From Lactiplantibacillus dongliensis (GTDB lineage: Bacteria > Bacillota > Bacilli > Lactobacillales > Lactobacillaceae): a DNA stretch of 51,825 nucleotides. Positions within the stretch are counted from its first letter, which is position 1. Each line of letters starts with the position of its first letter. Position numbers and translations under genes: made by a program. Location of the stretch: contig NZ_BJDK01000025.1 in the NCBI RefSeq assembly GCF_005405105.1, positions 1 through 51,825 of the forward strand. The letters are read 5' to 3'. Shown here in pieces: positions 34,562-42,653 of the stretch. The notes beneath the pieces were generated by a model. The model made no database searches. It was not told the DNA's origin and saw only the letters and a program-made list of their open reading frames with translations.

Positions 34562-35863
34562 ATGAAACGGTATCACCATTTTCGATTGAGCTTAGGTTGG
34601 CAGATTTTGGTCGGGTTAGTCCTTGGGATTGTCCTAGGCGTGGTCTTTTATGGGAATCAGACCGCGATTACGGCAATGCAAAATATTGGGACGATGTTTA
34701 TCAGTCTGATTCAGATGATTGTGTTGCCAATTGTGGTGGCTTGTTTAATTACGGGGATTGCCAATATGGGTGATCTGAAAAAGCTTGGCCGGATTGGCGG
34801 CAAGACGATTATTTATTTTGAACTGATGACGACGGTAGCGATTGCCCTAGGACTACTAGTCGGCAACGTCTTTCACCCCGGGGATTACATCAATATTCAT
34901 CAGCTCCATAGCAGTAATATTAGTCAATATGTCGCTACCGCCAAGACGGTCTCACATAATGGTATTTGGTCGACAATCATGGGCATCATCCCAACCAATG
35001 TGTTTAAATCATTGGCGGATGGCGATATGATTCCGGTGATTTTCTTTGCCGTCTTCTTCGGTTTAGGGACTGCCGCCATTGGTGACCAAGGAAAAGTGAT
35101 CTTAGACTTTATGAACGCCGTAGCAGAAGCGATGTTCAAAGTGACGAATTGGGTCATGCACACCGCCCCAATTGGGGTCTGTGCCCTAATTGGCGTGACG
35201 GTTGCCCAAATGGGTCTGAAAGCCTTGGCGCCGCTAGGTTACTTTATTATCTTAGCTTATGTGACGATGGCGATCTTCATCGTGGTCGTGATGGGCTTAG
35301 TTGCGCGGGCGTTCGGGTTAAATATCTGGCATTTATTACGGGTGATTCGTGATGAAATGGTGCTGGGCTTTTCAACGGCTAGTTCGGAAGCAGCTTTGCC
35401 GAAGATTATTGATAAGATGGGTAAGTATGGTGTCAGTCAAGGCATCGTGTCATTTGTGATTCCAACTGGGTATACGTTTAACTTGGATGGGTCAGCGATT
35501 TATCAATCATTAGCAGCGTTATTCTTAGCACAAGCTTATGGGATTCATTTGTCATTGAGTCAGCAGATTACGTTATTGATTGTTTTGATGATTACGTCCA
35601 AAGGCATTGCCGGCGTGCCGGGCGCTTCATTTGTCGTTTTACTGGCAACCATCTCATCGATTGGCGTCCCGGTTCAAGGGTTGGCCTTTATCGCCGGGAT
35701 TGACCGGTTAGTTGATATGGGGCGGACCGTGGTCAACGTGGCCGGTAATTCACTGGCTGCCGTGATTATTGGTAAGTCAGAGCATGAATTTGATGCCGAT
35801 CAAAGTACGCAATATCTAGCTGAGATTCGTGCGGGCAAAACGACTGCGGCCGGGACCAAGTAA
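34562..35863 (+). CDS. dicarboxylate/amino acid:cation symporter (DAACS, GltP/GltT family)
   Basis: 433 aa with eight helices and two re-entrant loops. Diagnostic segments are the serine-rich hairpin STASSEAALP, the binding motif SFVIPTGYTFNLDGSAIY (N-MDGT-like) and KGIAGVPGASFVVLLATI. Members take up glutamate, aspartate, succinate or serine with Na+ or H+. I use the ATG at 34562 (MKRYHHF...), preceded by AGGGGA, instead of the upstream ATG at 34496, which adds an unrelated hydrophilic stretch. Confidence 0.9.
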   Translation: MKRYHHFRLSLGWQILVGLVLGIVLGVVFYGNQTAITAMQNIGTMFISLIQMIVLPIVVACLITGIANMGDLKKLGRIGGKTIIYFELMTTVAIALGLLVGNVFHPGDYINIHQLHSSNISQYVATAKTVSHNGIWSTIMGIIPTNVFKSLADGDMIPVIFFAVFFGLGTAAIGDQGKVILDFMNAVAEAMFKVTNWVMHTAPIGVCALIGVTVAQMGLKALAPLGYFIILAYVTMAIFIVVVMGLVARAFGLNIWHLLRVIRDEMVLGFSTASSEAALPKIIDKMGKYGVSQGIVSFVIPTGYTFNLDGSAIYQSLAALFLAQAYGIHLSLSQQITLLIVLMITSKGIAGVPGASFVVLLATISSIGVPVQGLAFIAGIDRLVDMGRTVVNVAGNSLAAVIIGKSEHEFDADQSTQYLAEIRAGKTTAAGTK

Positions 35864-35877
35864 AGTTGAAATTAACG

Positions 35878-35902
35878 AAAGGACTGTTAAGCAGCCCTTT
35901 TT
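35878..35902 (+). terminator. intrinsic terminator after the symporter gene
   Basis: AAAGGACTG / CAGCCCTTT with one A-C mismatch and five T. Confidence 0.7.
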
Positions 35903-35925
35903 GTTTGCCATGAGGGAGGAATAAG

Positions 35926-36741
35926 ATGCAAGCGTATTTTACGATTGGGCAGTTGGCGGCGTTGTTTGATGTGAAGATACCAACGTTACGCTATTATGAC
36001 CAGCTGGGGTTGTTAACGCCAGCTAAAGTTGACGCGACCAGTCATTATCGTTATTATTCAACGGCGCAATTTGAGCGCCTGAGTACGATTAAGTACTTTC
36101 GGGCGCTGGGAGTGAGCTTGCCAGCAATCGCTGATTTTTTCGCCGCGCGCGACTTGCCGAAACTCAAACAACTCTTACATCAGCAACAAGCGACGGTCGC
36201 TGAGCAACTAGCAACGTTGCACACCATCGATCAACGGCTCACGGCGCGACTAACGCAGATTGAACAAGCTGAGCAAGCACAGTTAAGCGTCCCTAAATTG
36301 GTGACATTAGCACCGCAACCAGTGTTATATTTGCGGCAAGCTTATACTGCGCAGGACGATATTGAATTGGTGATTGCCAAGTTGCGGGAACGTTATGATC
36401 TGGCACAAGATGTCTTTTTGGGCAAAATCACCTTGTCATTGTCAGTAGACGCCTTGAGGGCTGGTAGATTCGATCAATATAGTGGCATATTGTTGGCGTT
36501 TGAACCAGGGGATCAGCCGAAGTCTGGTCAACAGCTATTGCCGGGCGGCGCGGCACTGCAGCTCACGTTTGCGGGAACGCATCAGCAGGCCGGTCCATAT
36601 TATGAACAATTGTTAACCATGTGCCGTGAGCATCATTGGCAACTCCGGGCGGCCGCCTTAGAGACGGCGCTAATTGATTATGGGATTACCGATGATGTCA
36701 GTCAATCGGTGACGCGAATTCAGTTGCCAATTACGACTTGA
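35926..36741 (+). CDS. MerR-family regulator with GyrI-like effector domain
   Basis: 271 aa. The N-terminal winged helix is FTIGQLAALFDVKIPTLRYYDQLGLL... YRYYS, followed by a long coiled coil (residues about 75-120). The C-terminal half has the BltR/BmrR-type effector-binding organisation with alternating beta strands. GGGAGG precedes the ATG. Immediately after the stop lies a promoter with a 19-bp spacer and a CTCTAGT palindrome that drives the DUF554 gene, so that gene is the likely target. No efflux pump is adjacent, which is unusual for this class. Confidence 0.85.
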   Translation: MQAYFTIGQLAALFDVKIPTLRYYDQLGLLTPAKVDATSHYRYYSTAQFERLSTIKYFRALGVSLPAIADFFAARDLPKLKQLLHQQQATVAEQLATLHTIDQRLTARLTQIEQAEQAQLSVPKLVTLAPQPVLYLRQAYTAQDDIELVIAKLRERYDLAQDVFLGKITLSLSVDALRAGRFDQYSGILLAFEPGDQPKSGQQLLPGGAALQLTFAGTHQQAGPYYEQLLTMCREHHWQLRAAALETALIDYGITDDVSQSVTRIQLPITT

Positions 36742-36768
36742 CCCTCTAGTAACTAGAGACTTTATGCT
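36738..36768 (+). promoter_or_regulatory. MerR-type promoter of the DUF554 gene
   Basis: TTGACC (36738-36743), 19-bp spacer, TATGCT (36763-36768). The spacer starts with the perfect palindrome CTCTAGT-A-ACTAGAG. The -35 overlaps the last codons of the upstream MerR gene. Confidence 0.85.
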
Positions 36769-36798
36769 AGAGAAACTAACAAATAGGGGTGAACCAGC

Positions 36799-37476
36799 AT
36801 GATTGGCACGATTTTTAACGTCAGTATGATTTTAATTGGCTGTACATTAGGGAGTATTTTTAAGCACGGGATTAAGCCGGCTTATCATGATATTTTAATG
36901 CAAGCACTAGGTTTAGCGGCAACAGTTATTGGGATTAATGCGGTCGTTCAGCGGATGCCGCAAAGTAAGTATCCGGTCTTGTTCATTGTCAGCCTGGCAC
37001 TGGGCGGTATTATTGGACAGGCGTTAGATCTGCAAGGGCACTTTGATAAGCTAGTCGGCCGGTTTTCTGGCGGTAACTTAGCGGAGGGGCTGGCGACAGC
37101 AATTTTATTGTATTGCATCGGCTCGTTATCGATTCTGGGCCCGATTGAAGCGGCATTGAAACATGACTATACGTTCTTATTTACTAACGGGATGTTAGAT
37201 GGAATTACCTCGATTGTGCTAGCGTCAACGTTTGGGTTCGGTATCGCCATTGCAGCGGGCGTGTTATTTCTCTGGCAAGGGTCGATTTACGTCTTGGCGG
37301 TAGTCTTGCGCTCGGCACTAAGCACCACGTTGATTAATGAAATTACGATTGTTGGTGGTATCTTAATCTTAGCTTCTGGTTTAGGGTTGTTAAATATTAA
37401 AAAGATCAATACATTGAATTTACTGCCGGCGTTATTAGTGCCGCCAATTGCGATTGCAATTTTAAACTTATTTTAA
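36799..37476 (+). CDS. DUF554 (YdfK-like) membrane protein
   Basis: 225 aa with six to seven helices. It begins MIGTIFNVSMILIGCTLGSIFK and shows GLAATVIGINA, LALGGIIGQALDL, AILLYCIGSLSILGPIEAAL and NGMLDGITSIVLASTFGFGI, which are the DUF554 blocks. The biochemical function is unknown. It is the only gene behind the MerR-type promoter, with AGGGGTGA before its ATG, so it probably belongs to the same stress response as the MerR protein encoded just upstream. Confidence 0.87.
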   Translation: MIGTIFNVSMILIGCTLGSIFKHGIKPAYHDILMQALGLAATVIGINAVVQRMPQSKYPVLFIVSLALGGIIGQALDLQGHFDKLVGRFSGGNLAEGLATAILLYCIGSLSILGPIEAALKHDYTFLFTNGMLDGITSIVLASTFGFGIAIAAGVLFLWQGSIYVLAVVLRSALSTTLINEITIVGGILILASGLGLLNIKKINTLNLLPALLVPPIAIAILNLF

Positions 37477-37477
37477 T

Positions 37478-37514
37478 AGAAAAGCCGTCCTGATTCGTTT
37501 CAGGGCGGCTTTTC
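37478..37514 (+). terminator. terminator of the DUF554 gene
   Basis: AGAAAAGCCG / CGGCTTTTCT with an inner CCTG/CAGG stem. Confidence 0.88.
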
Positions 37515-37574
37515 TGGTGCATTGTTTTTACGTGTTGTTTAAACCTTGATGACGCTTGGGGCTTGGGATTGAAC

Positions 37575-37924
37575 TTGCCACTCTGGTTGGCCCAGAATCG
37601 GCTGGAACGTGGTGGCCACGTTTGTGAGCCGAAGAGCGGTCTCACAAGCCGGGCTTTGACTAACCCGGAAAAATCACCGGCTAAGTCAAACGACACCACT
37701 GAGCCAATGCTGGGCCGCCTGACGTTAACTAGCAGGTGTTAAAAAATGTTTTCAGTTCTGTTATTTAGCCGAGAGGTTGGTTCCTAAAATGCTCAGCCGT
37801 GTCGTTGGCCTTAGTGCGAGTGGTTTACTCGGACTTAGGCCAAGGCCAGTTTTGAAGACCGAACTTTGGCTTCAAAATGGCCCACGGCGTTCCAGCGTTT
37901 TAGGAACCAACCGGCAGGCGGCAA
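37575..37924. repeat. dispersed modular repeat, full-length copy R37
   Basis: About 350 bp bounded by inverted ends TTGCC...GGTTGG and CCAACC...GGCAA. The left module (37589-37716) is in the minus orientation: outer stem GGCCCAGAATCGGCT with AGCCAATGCTGGGCC, inner hairpins 37622-37647 and 37655-37690. The right module (about 37775-37924) is in the plus orientation with outer arms GTTGGTTCCTAAAATGCT / GCGTTTTAGGAACCAAC. A 50-bp AT-rich spacer separates them. No coding capacity. Confidence 0.88.
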
Positions 37925-38032
37925 TTACAACTAGCACTAAGTGTAACTAGTTACTTTAGCACCAACTGGTAGGCGGTAGTCCTAACTAACATCGTGAGTC
38001 ATGGATGCTTAACCCAGTGGCAAGTTGAATGC

Positions 38033-38536
38033 TCACTCCAAATGATGGCGTTGTCGAAATACGGACCGATTCTTATCCAGATGCTGGTGAATCCGGTCAA
38101 TCAATAATTGCCGGCGCACCGGGGAAGTGGGGGTCAACGGCGTTAGTGGAAACCGGTCATCGATATTGATCGTTGGTGGATGAATCGCCATGGGAGCAGC
38201 TAAGGCAATGGCTAAGCTATCGGGCTGATGCTGATACATCAAGTCGTTACGAATGGCGAAGCGAATTTGATTCTTAGTTGCTAAACAAATATAACGGTCG
38301 AGAATATCTTGGTCTAGCAGCCCATGCAGTAACAATTGGTAGTTGGGATGAGCTAACATTTCGGTTCGTAATTCAGGCGAGTAGTCGCGCAGGAGCGCTT
38401 GGGTAAAGGTAATCCCCAAGTCTAAGCGTTCGTGAAAAGTCCCTAAGTTACGATGCTGTTCGTCGGGATGTAAGACCGGCGCACCAAAGATGGCATTTTG
38501 TAGATGTTTATCCATCTGGTCTTCGGATTGTGACAT
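38033..38536 (-). CDS. YueI-family (DUF1694) cytoplasmic protein
   Basis: 167 aa. IFGAPVLHPDEQHRNLGTFHERLDLGIT and ERLD...TEMLAHPNYQLLLHG match DUF1694, named after B. subtilis YueI. The structure is known to resemble ribosomal-protein-like folds, but the function is not defined. I chose the ATG at 38536 because AAAGGA lies 9 nt upstream; an upstream ATG at 38590 adds residues not seen in the family. Confidence 0.78.
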   Translation of the reverse strand: MSQSEDQMDKHLQNAIFGAPVLHPDEQHRNLGTFHERLDLGITFTQALLRDYSPELRTEMLAHPNYQLLLHGLLDQDILDRYICLATKNQIRFAIRNDLMYQHQPDSLAIALAAPMAIHPPTINIDDRFPLTPLTPTSPVRRQLLIDRIHQHLDKNRSVFRQRHHLE

Positions 38537-38646
38537 GATTTCAAGTCCTTTCCAAAGAGTGGCCTGATCGGTAAATGTAACCGTTTCCACTCAGAGTCGT
38601 TACCTTAATTGTAAATAAGTTCACGAATTTAGCAAATTAAGATTTT

Positions 38647-40002
38647 CTAAAGCTGAGTATCGGTGACTGGATTTTCAATTGTTAACGTGGCCGTAAAGGT
38701 TTGTTCGGCAATCTGATAAGCCACGTTAACTTCCTTAGTCGCCAGTTGCTCAATACTACTAAGGCCGTACCCTAAGTGGCCTGGTTTAGTGGTAAAACGA
38801 CTCTTTTTGATGCGACTTAAATTAATCGTATCGTTAGCCGAGATTTTGTTTTGAATCACGAATTGAACGGTGTGAGCTTGTTGGTCCAAAGTAATTAATA
38901 AATTAACTAAATGATCGACTTGACTGGCAGCGTCAATGGCGTTATCCAATAGGTTGCCTAAGATCCGGACGATTTTAATATGCGCATTGGGTTGCAGTTT
39001 GATCGGTTGTAAAATGGCTAGTTGTAACTTGACTTGGCGACTGGCGGCTGCCTCGTATTTAGAGTAAATCAAGCCGCTGATTTCTGGTGCTTGTAAGTCG
39101 CGGAGTTGTTCAGGTCCCGCGCTGGATTTTAAATTATTACCAGCCGGGAGGACTTCATTTTCGAAATAGTGCTGCAATCCTTGGACATCTTGATTTTGAA
39201 TATATTGTGACATACTTAATAAGATGTTTTGGTAGTCATGCTTGAATAAGTGGAGCTCCTGATTCCGATGGCTGAGCAGCTCATTATAACTGGACATTTG
39301 CCGGAGCAATTGGGCATCGGTGAGACGGCTGTTTTTGCTGTTGACTAAGTAAAAGCCGATAATGCCGAAAATAATGCAAGCAGCAATTGCCACGTACATT
39401 TGTAAAACAACGTTTAGTTCTAGGACGTAAGCGTATCCCAGGATATATAGGCCATAGAATAATAGGACCAGCCAATAGTCGCTATGGTCGATCTTGGCGT
39501 GTTGGAAAAAGTCGGCAGCTGAAACGTTAACCACCCATCGATGGGCGAGCAGCCCGATGATGATAATGATTGGTAAACAGATGACGACGGCGCCAAATAA
39601 GTTCAGATTGGCTGCCCAATCATGCATGTGAATCGATTGCCGTAAGCGCATGGGGGCATCGGAAGACATTAACCATTTTAAAAATACCCCGGCCAAGCCG
39701 CCGATTAATCGTTTGACGGCGTTTAAAAAGATTGATAACGGCAACATCAAGATCCATTTGGTATACAGTAGCCGGGCACTCATAATGGTGTTGACGACGG
39801 TGATGGGGACGACCCAGAAAAAGACAAGTGGCACTTGTGGAAACCAGACCGTGGCTAATTGGCCAAATATCCCGAAGAAGATGACTAGGCTGACCCAAAC
39901 CGCACTTAATTTCCAAGTCAGATACTCTCGGAAGGCTAGCATAAAAATCATCATTTCATAGCCGCCCGAGGTTAGCGAGAGAGCGTACAGGAGCGCTTCC
40001 AT
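38647..40002 (-). CDS. GHKL-type sensor histidine kinase, quorum-sensing (AgrC/PlnB-like), orphan
   Basis: 451 aa. Six hydrophobic helices fill residues 1 to about 215, the HPK10 peptide-receptor layout. The phospho-acceptor is in FKHDYQNILLSMSQYI, the N box is ILGNLLDNAIDAA and the G box GHLGYGLSS. Such kinases sense secreted peptides and signal to LytTR response regulators. None is present within the window, and no peptide ORF is seen in the 200 bp upstream. GAGGTG precedes the ATG. Confidence 0.87.
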   Translation of the reverse strand: MEALLYALSLTSGGYEMMIFMLAFREYLTWKLSAVWVSLVIFFGIFGQLATVWFPQVPLVFFWVVPITVVNTIMSARLLYTKWILMLPLSIFLNAVKRLIGGLAGVFLKWLMSSDAPMRLRQSIHMHDWAANLNLFGAVVICLPIIIIIGLLAHRWVVNVSAADFFQHAKIDHSDYWLVLLFYGLYILGYAYVLELNVVLQMYVAIAACIIFGIIGFYLVNSKNSRLTDAQLLRQMSSYNELLSHRNQELHLFKHDYQNILLSMSQYIQNQDVQGLQHYFENEVLPAGNNLKSSAGPEQLRDLQAPEISGLIYSKYEAAASRQVKLQLAILQPIKLQPNAHIKIVRILGNLLDNAIDAASQVDHLVNLLITLDQQAHTVQFVIQNKISANDTINLSRIKKSRFTTKPGHLGYGLSSIEQLATKEVNVAYQIAEQTFTATLTIENPVTDTQL

Positions 40003-40130
40003 AGATATAACACCTCATTTGTTAAAAAATTTAGTCTAGAAACAGTTTGTAAGTTGACATTATTAATCATAAATCAATTTGTAATCGTTGCCACGTAAAA
40101 TTTGCAAAAAAAGGTAACTTTTTGCTTGCC

Positions 40131-40161
40131 TTCGACTAACTAGAAGCTAGTACCCTATAAC
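40131..40161 (+). promoter_or_regulatory. possible MerR-type promoter with 19-bp spacer
   Basis: TTCGAC (40131-40136), 19 bp, TATAAC (40156-40161), with the palindrome ACTAGAAGCTAGT inside the spacer. It resembles the DUF554 promoter (shared AACTAGA core). Confidence 0.5.
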
Positions 40162-40198
40162 TTATCAAAATAAGCAGTATTGAAAGGGGCTAATTAGG

Positions 40199-40771
40199 AT
40201 GCAAAATATCTTAATCGCGGGGATTATCCCGCAACAACGCATTCAACAACTTTTACAAACAATTGATCAGATGCTGGCAGTTACTTTAACCGTCTACGCC
40301 CCCGCGGTCCATCGTTCGGACTGGCCCGCCGACGTTACCGTGTTAACTGGCGACCTGAGTGATCGTGGTGGGTTAACTGCGGCGGCAATTGATCAAGATA
40401 TTATCTTAGCTCAATTAGATTCTAAGGCGCTGGTTGCGCAAACACAATCCTTAATCGCTGTTTTAAATGCCCAGCCAACCACGCGATTGATGCTGGCTAG
40501 TCCGGATAGTATTTTATCGATAACGCAAAGTCAGGTGAAATGGTATCAGCAACGACGACAACGGCAACAATTGGCGGCCATTCGGATGATGGAACGGCAG
40601 TTGCGTCATAGTCAGCTTGATTTTACGTTAATTGAAGGGACGACGGCTGCAACCACGGCAATCTACACGCGTGCGATGCAACATGATTGGTTAACCGCAA
40701 TGCCGACGCGTCGGGCGTTGAGCTTACTCGATTACTTAACGGTCGATGTCAGTTGGCCGCTAGTTGCTTAA
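40199..40771 (+). CDS. degenerate NAD(P)-binding (NmrA/SDR-like) protein
   Basis: 190 aa. It starts with a beta strand and loop (NILIAGIIPQQRIQQLLQT) at the place of the Rossmann GxxGxxG, but the glycines are missing. VTVLTGDLSDRGGL and the later LMLASPDSI, RQLRHSQLDFTLIEGT and YTRAM have the rhythm of SDR/NmrA proteins. The canonical YxxxK is not clear. The cofactor site may be lost, so function is unknown. AAAGGGG precedes the ATG, and the promoter may be MerR-controlled. Confidence 0.55.
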   Translation: MQNILIAGIIPQQRIQQLLQTIDQMLAVTLTVYAPAVHRSDWPADVTVLTGDLSDRGGLTAAAIDQDIILAQLDSKALVAQTQSLIAVLNAQPTTRLMLASPDSILSITQSQVKWYQQRRQRQQLAAIRMMERQLRHSQLDFTLIEGTTAATTAIYTRAMQHDWLTAMPTRRALSLLDYLTVDVSWPLVA

Positions 40772-40882
40772 GCGGAAGCTGGAGTTATTTTGTAATATAT
40801 TTAATGTTATCATCATCAGGGATAGTATGAATTATATTATTAATTAACTTAATTAACGATGATAGAAATTAGGTGTGAAAGC

Positions 40883-41629
40883 ATGCCAAAACATATGCAG
40901 CGGCGCCGGTGGCCGGTAGTGCTGATTATCGGCGTTGTTTTAGCCGTGGCCGGTGTCACCGTGGCCCAAGTCTCGGATTGGATCGATGCCGCCTTGACTG
41001 CGAAACCAACTACTACGGCTAAGTCCAAGGTAACCAAGCAGGTCAAGTTAGATGTGCCATTGATTAATCAAATGACGGCGCCACGACTTTATAATGGGTG
41101 TGAAGTCACGTCACTAGCGATGATGTTAGCCTATCATCATCTGGATGTCTCAAAGAATGCGTTAGCAGCTAAATTGCCGAGCGTGCCTTTAACTTATGAC
41201 AATGGCGAACGTGGTAACCCGAATACGGGTTTTGTTGGTGATATTACTGGTGATCAACCGGGATTAGGGGTTAACCATGGCCCTATTTATCGGTTAGCTA
41301 AGACGCAAACGAGTCAGGTCAAAGATTTGACCGGTTCGGACTTCTCAGCGGTAATTAAGCAGTTGGAAAAGGGCCGGCCCGTCTGGACCATAACGACATT
41401 GACGTTTGCCCCGGTTAGCAGCTTACAGACGTGGCAGACGCCGACTGGTCCGGTTAAAGTGACCTATGACATGCATAGTGTGGTGATTGTTGGTTTTAAC
41501 CGCGCTAAAAAGGTGATTTACATTAATAATCCGTATGGTCACAAGCAACAAGCGGTCAACTGGACCGATTTTGCTGCGGCTTATCAGCAGATGGGGCGCC
41601 AAGCCATCGTGTTAACTTTAGAGCATTAA
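40883..41629 (+). CDS. membrane-anchored C39-like papain-fold protein
   Basis: About 248 aa. Residues about 8-28 are an uncleaved hydrophobic anchor, then a Thr/Lys-rich linker. The C39_2 domain reads LDVPLINQMTAPRLYNGCEVTSLAMMLAYHHLDVSK, with the nucleophile Cys in NGCEVTS. The His is in YDMHSVVIVGFN and the Asn/Asp in YINNPYG. This family acts outside the cell as peptidases or uncharacterised hydrolases in Firmicutes. The ATG at 40883 is preferred over 40859 because AGGTG and GAAAG precede it. Confidence 0.82.
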   Translation: MPKHMQRRRWPVVLIIGVVLAVAGVTVAQVSDWIDAALTAKPTTTAKSKVTKQVKLDVPLINQMTAPRLYNGCEVTSLAMMLAYHHLDVSKNALAAKLPSVPLTYDNGERGNPNTGFVGDITGDQPGLGVNHGPIYRLAKTQTSQVKDLTGSDFSAVIKQLEKGRPVWTITTLTFAPVSSLQTWQTPTGPVKVTYDMHSVVIVGFNRAKKVIYINNPYGHKQQAVNWTDFAAAYQQMGRQAIVLTLEH

Positions 41630-41670
41630 AAAAATCCCACTCAGTCAATTTGACTAAGCGGGATTTTTTT
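41628..41670. terminator. bidirectional intrinsic terminator
   Basis: AAAAAATCCCACTCAGTCAA with TTGACTAAGCGGGATTTTTT, between the C39 gene and the convergent HTH gene. Confidence 0.88.
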
Positions 41671-41672
41671 AG

Positions 41673-41912
41673 CTATCGAGTCTGATAACGCTCACCAGTC
41701 CGCGCAAATTCTTGCACGAGCGGATCTAAATTAATGTTAAAGAAAGCGGCTAAGGCAAAGAGATGATTAATCGAGATTGAGTAGCCATTTTCGTAACGTG
41801 ATAACATGGAAGGTGAGATCCGGACATGGTATTGAGCTGTAATTTGTTGCGAAACCGCGGCTAAGGTTAACTTTTCTGATCGCCGGGTACGCTTTAGTTC
41901 ATCTGCTAACAT
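41673..41912 (-). CDS. small XRE-family HTH protein
   Basis: 79 aa. The helix-turn-helix is LTLAAVSQQITAQYHVRISPSMLSRYENGYSISINHLFALAAFF, a Cro/CI-type domain filling the whole protein. The ATG at 41912 is preceded by GAGGTGG; upstream ATGs lack spacing. Divergent from another small HTH gene 121 bp away, so the two may control each other. Confidence 0.8.
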   Translation of the reverse strand: MLADELKRTRRSEKLTLAAVSQQITAQYHVRISPSMLSRYENGYSISINHLFALAAFFNINLDPLVQEFARTGERYQTR

Positions 41913-42033
41913 CCACTGCCACCTCATCCCTATTTTACCCATAATTTTGGTAAAAGCTATAATTAAATGTTGATGATAACGCTTAATTGGTGTAAGATTC
42001 CCTTATGGGGAACAAAAGAAAGAGGGTGGTCAA

Positions 42034-42234
42034 ATGGAACCTAATAATGATGTGTTGTTATTGGCTTATTTTAAGCAGAATCGGATTACCCAGCAGGACT
42101 TGGCAGATTCAATCGGTCGCAGTGTGAACACGGTATGGAACAAACTCCACGGTCGGTCGCATTGGAATACGGCAGAAGTCCAGCAGTTGCATGATGATTT
42201 TGGCGTGCCAACACAGTATTTTTTTCGTAATTAA
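42034..42234 (+). CDS. small HTH DNA-binding protein
   Basis: 66 aa. NRITQQDLADSIGRSVNTVWNKLHGRSHWNTAEVQQLHDDFGVPTQYFF is a phage-repressor-like XRE domain. GAGGGTGG precedes the ATG. It is followed by a terminator at 42323-42349. It may be a remnant of a mobile element's control switch; targets unknown. Confidence 0.75.
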   Translation: MEPNNDVLLLAYFKQNRITQQDLADSIGRSVNTVWNKLHGRSHWNTAEVQQLHDDFGVPTQYFFRN

Positions 42235-42322
42235 CTGGATAAAAATCTTTGGAGGAGCATCGGCAGACTACCGGTGAGGTTCAGTTATTGTCAGTAAAAT
42301 GAATAAGTGTTTGTAAAAGGAG

Positions 42323-42349
42323 AGTTCGCGAATTTCGTGAGCTTTTTTT
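42323..42349 (+). terminator. intrinsic terminator after the small HTH gene
   Basis: AGTTCGCGA / TCGTGAGCT, 3-nt loop, seven T. Confidence 0.8.
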
Positions 42350-42354
42350 ATTTA

Positions 42355-42523
42355 GAGTGTGAGTGAAGGTGGTTTGAGGGTGAGCATTGCCTAGCCAAAT
42401 GAGTATCCGGCGGGCTTTCCGGATGGTCATTTAGCGTAGCAAGCGGAATCCTCAGCCTGAACGAGCACGTTTCAAATAAGAGTGTGAGTGCGACCGGGTT
42501 GCCCATGAGCATTGCCTAGCCAA
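42355..42523 (+). repeat. spaced direct repeat of about 44 bp
   Basis: GAGTGTGAGTG and TGAGCATTGCCTAGCCAA occur at 42355/42381 and again at 42480/42506, with the same internal spacing and a 125-bp period. The region between is unrelated and non-coding. Confidence 0.7.
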
Positions 42524-42653
42524 GTGGAGTGGACAGGTCAAGTGAGCACATTTCGGCAACTTAAAAGCCAACCTAATAAACCATATCGTCTTACCCCCAA
42601 CTATATCTCACGTCATCCCCCACCAAAATTACGCTTGGTGCTAGTTGAACTTG

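Noticed and set aside
37575-37924. CRISPR array
   Set aside because: Repeats are dispersed, palindromic and far apart with no regular spacers; no cas genes in the window.
40003-40198. Autoinducing-peptide gene for the orphan kinase
   Set aside because: No short ORF with ribosome site and leader-like sequence on either strand.
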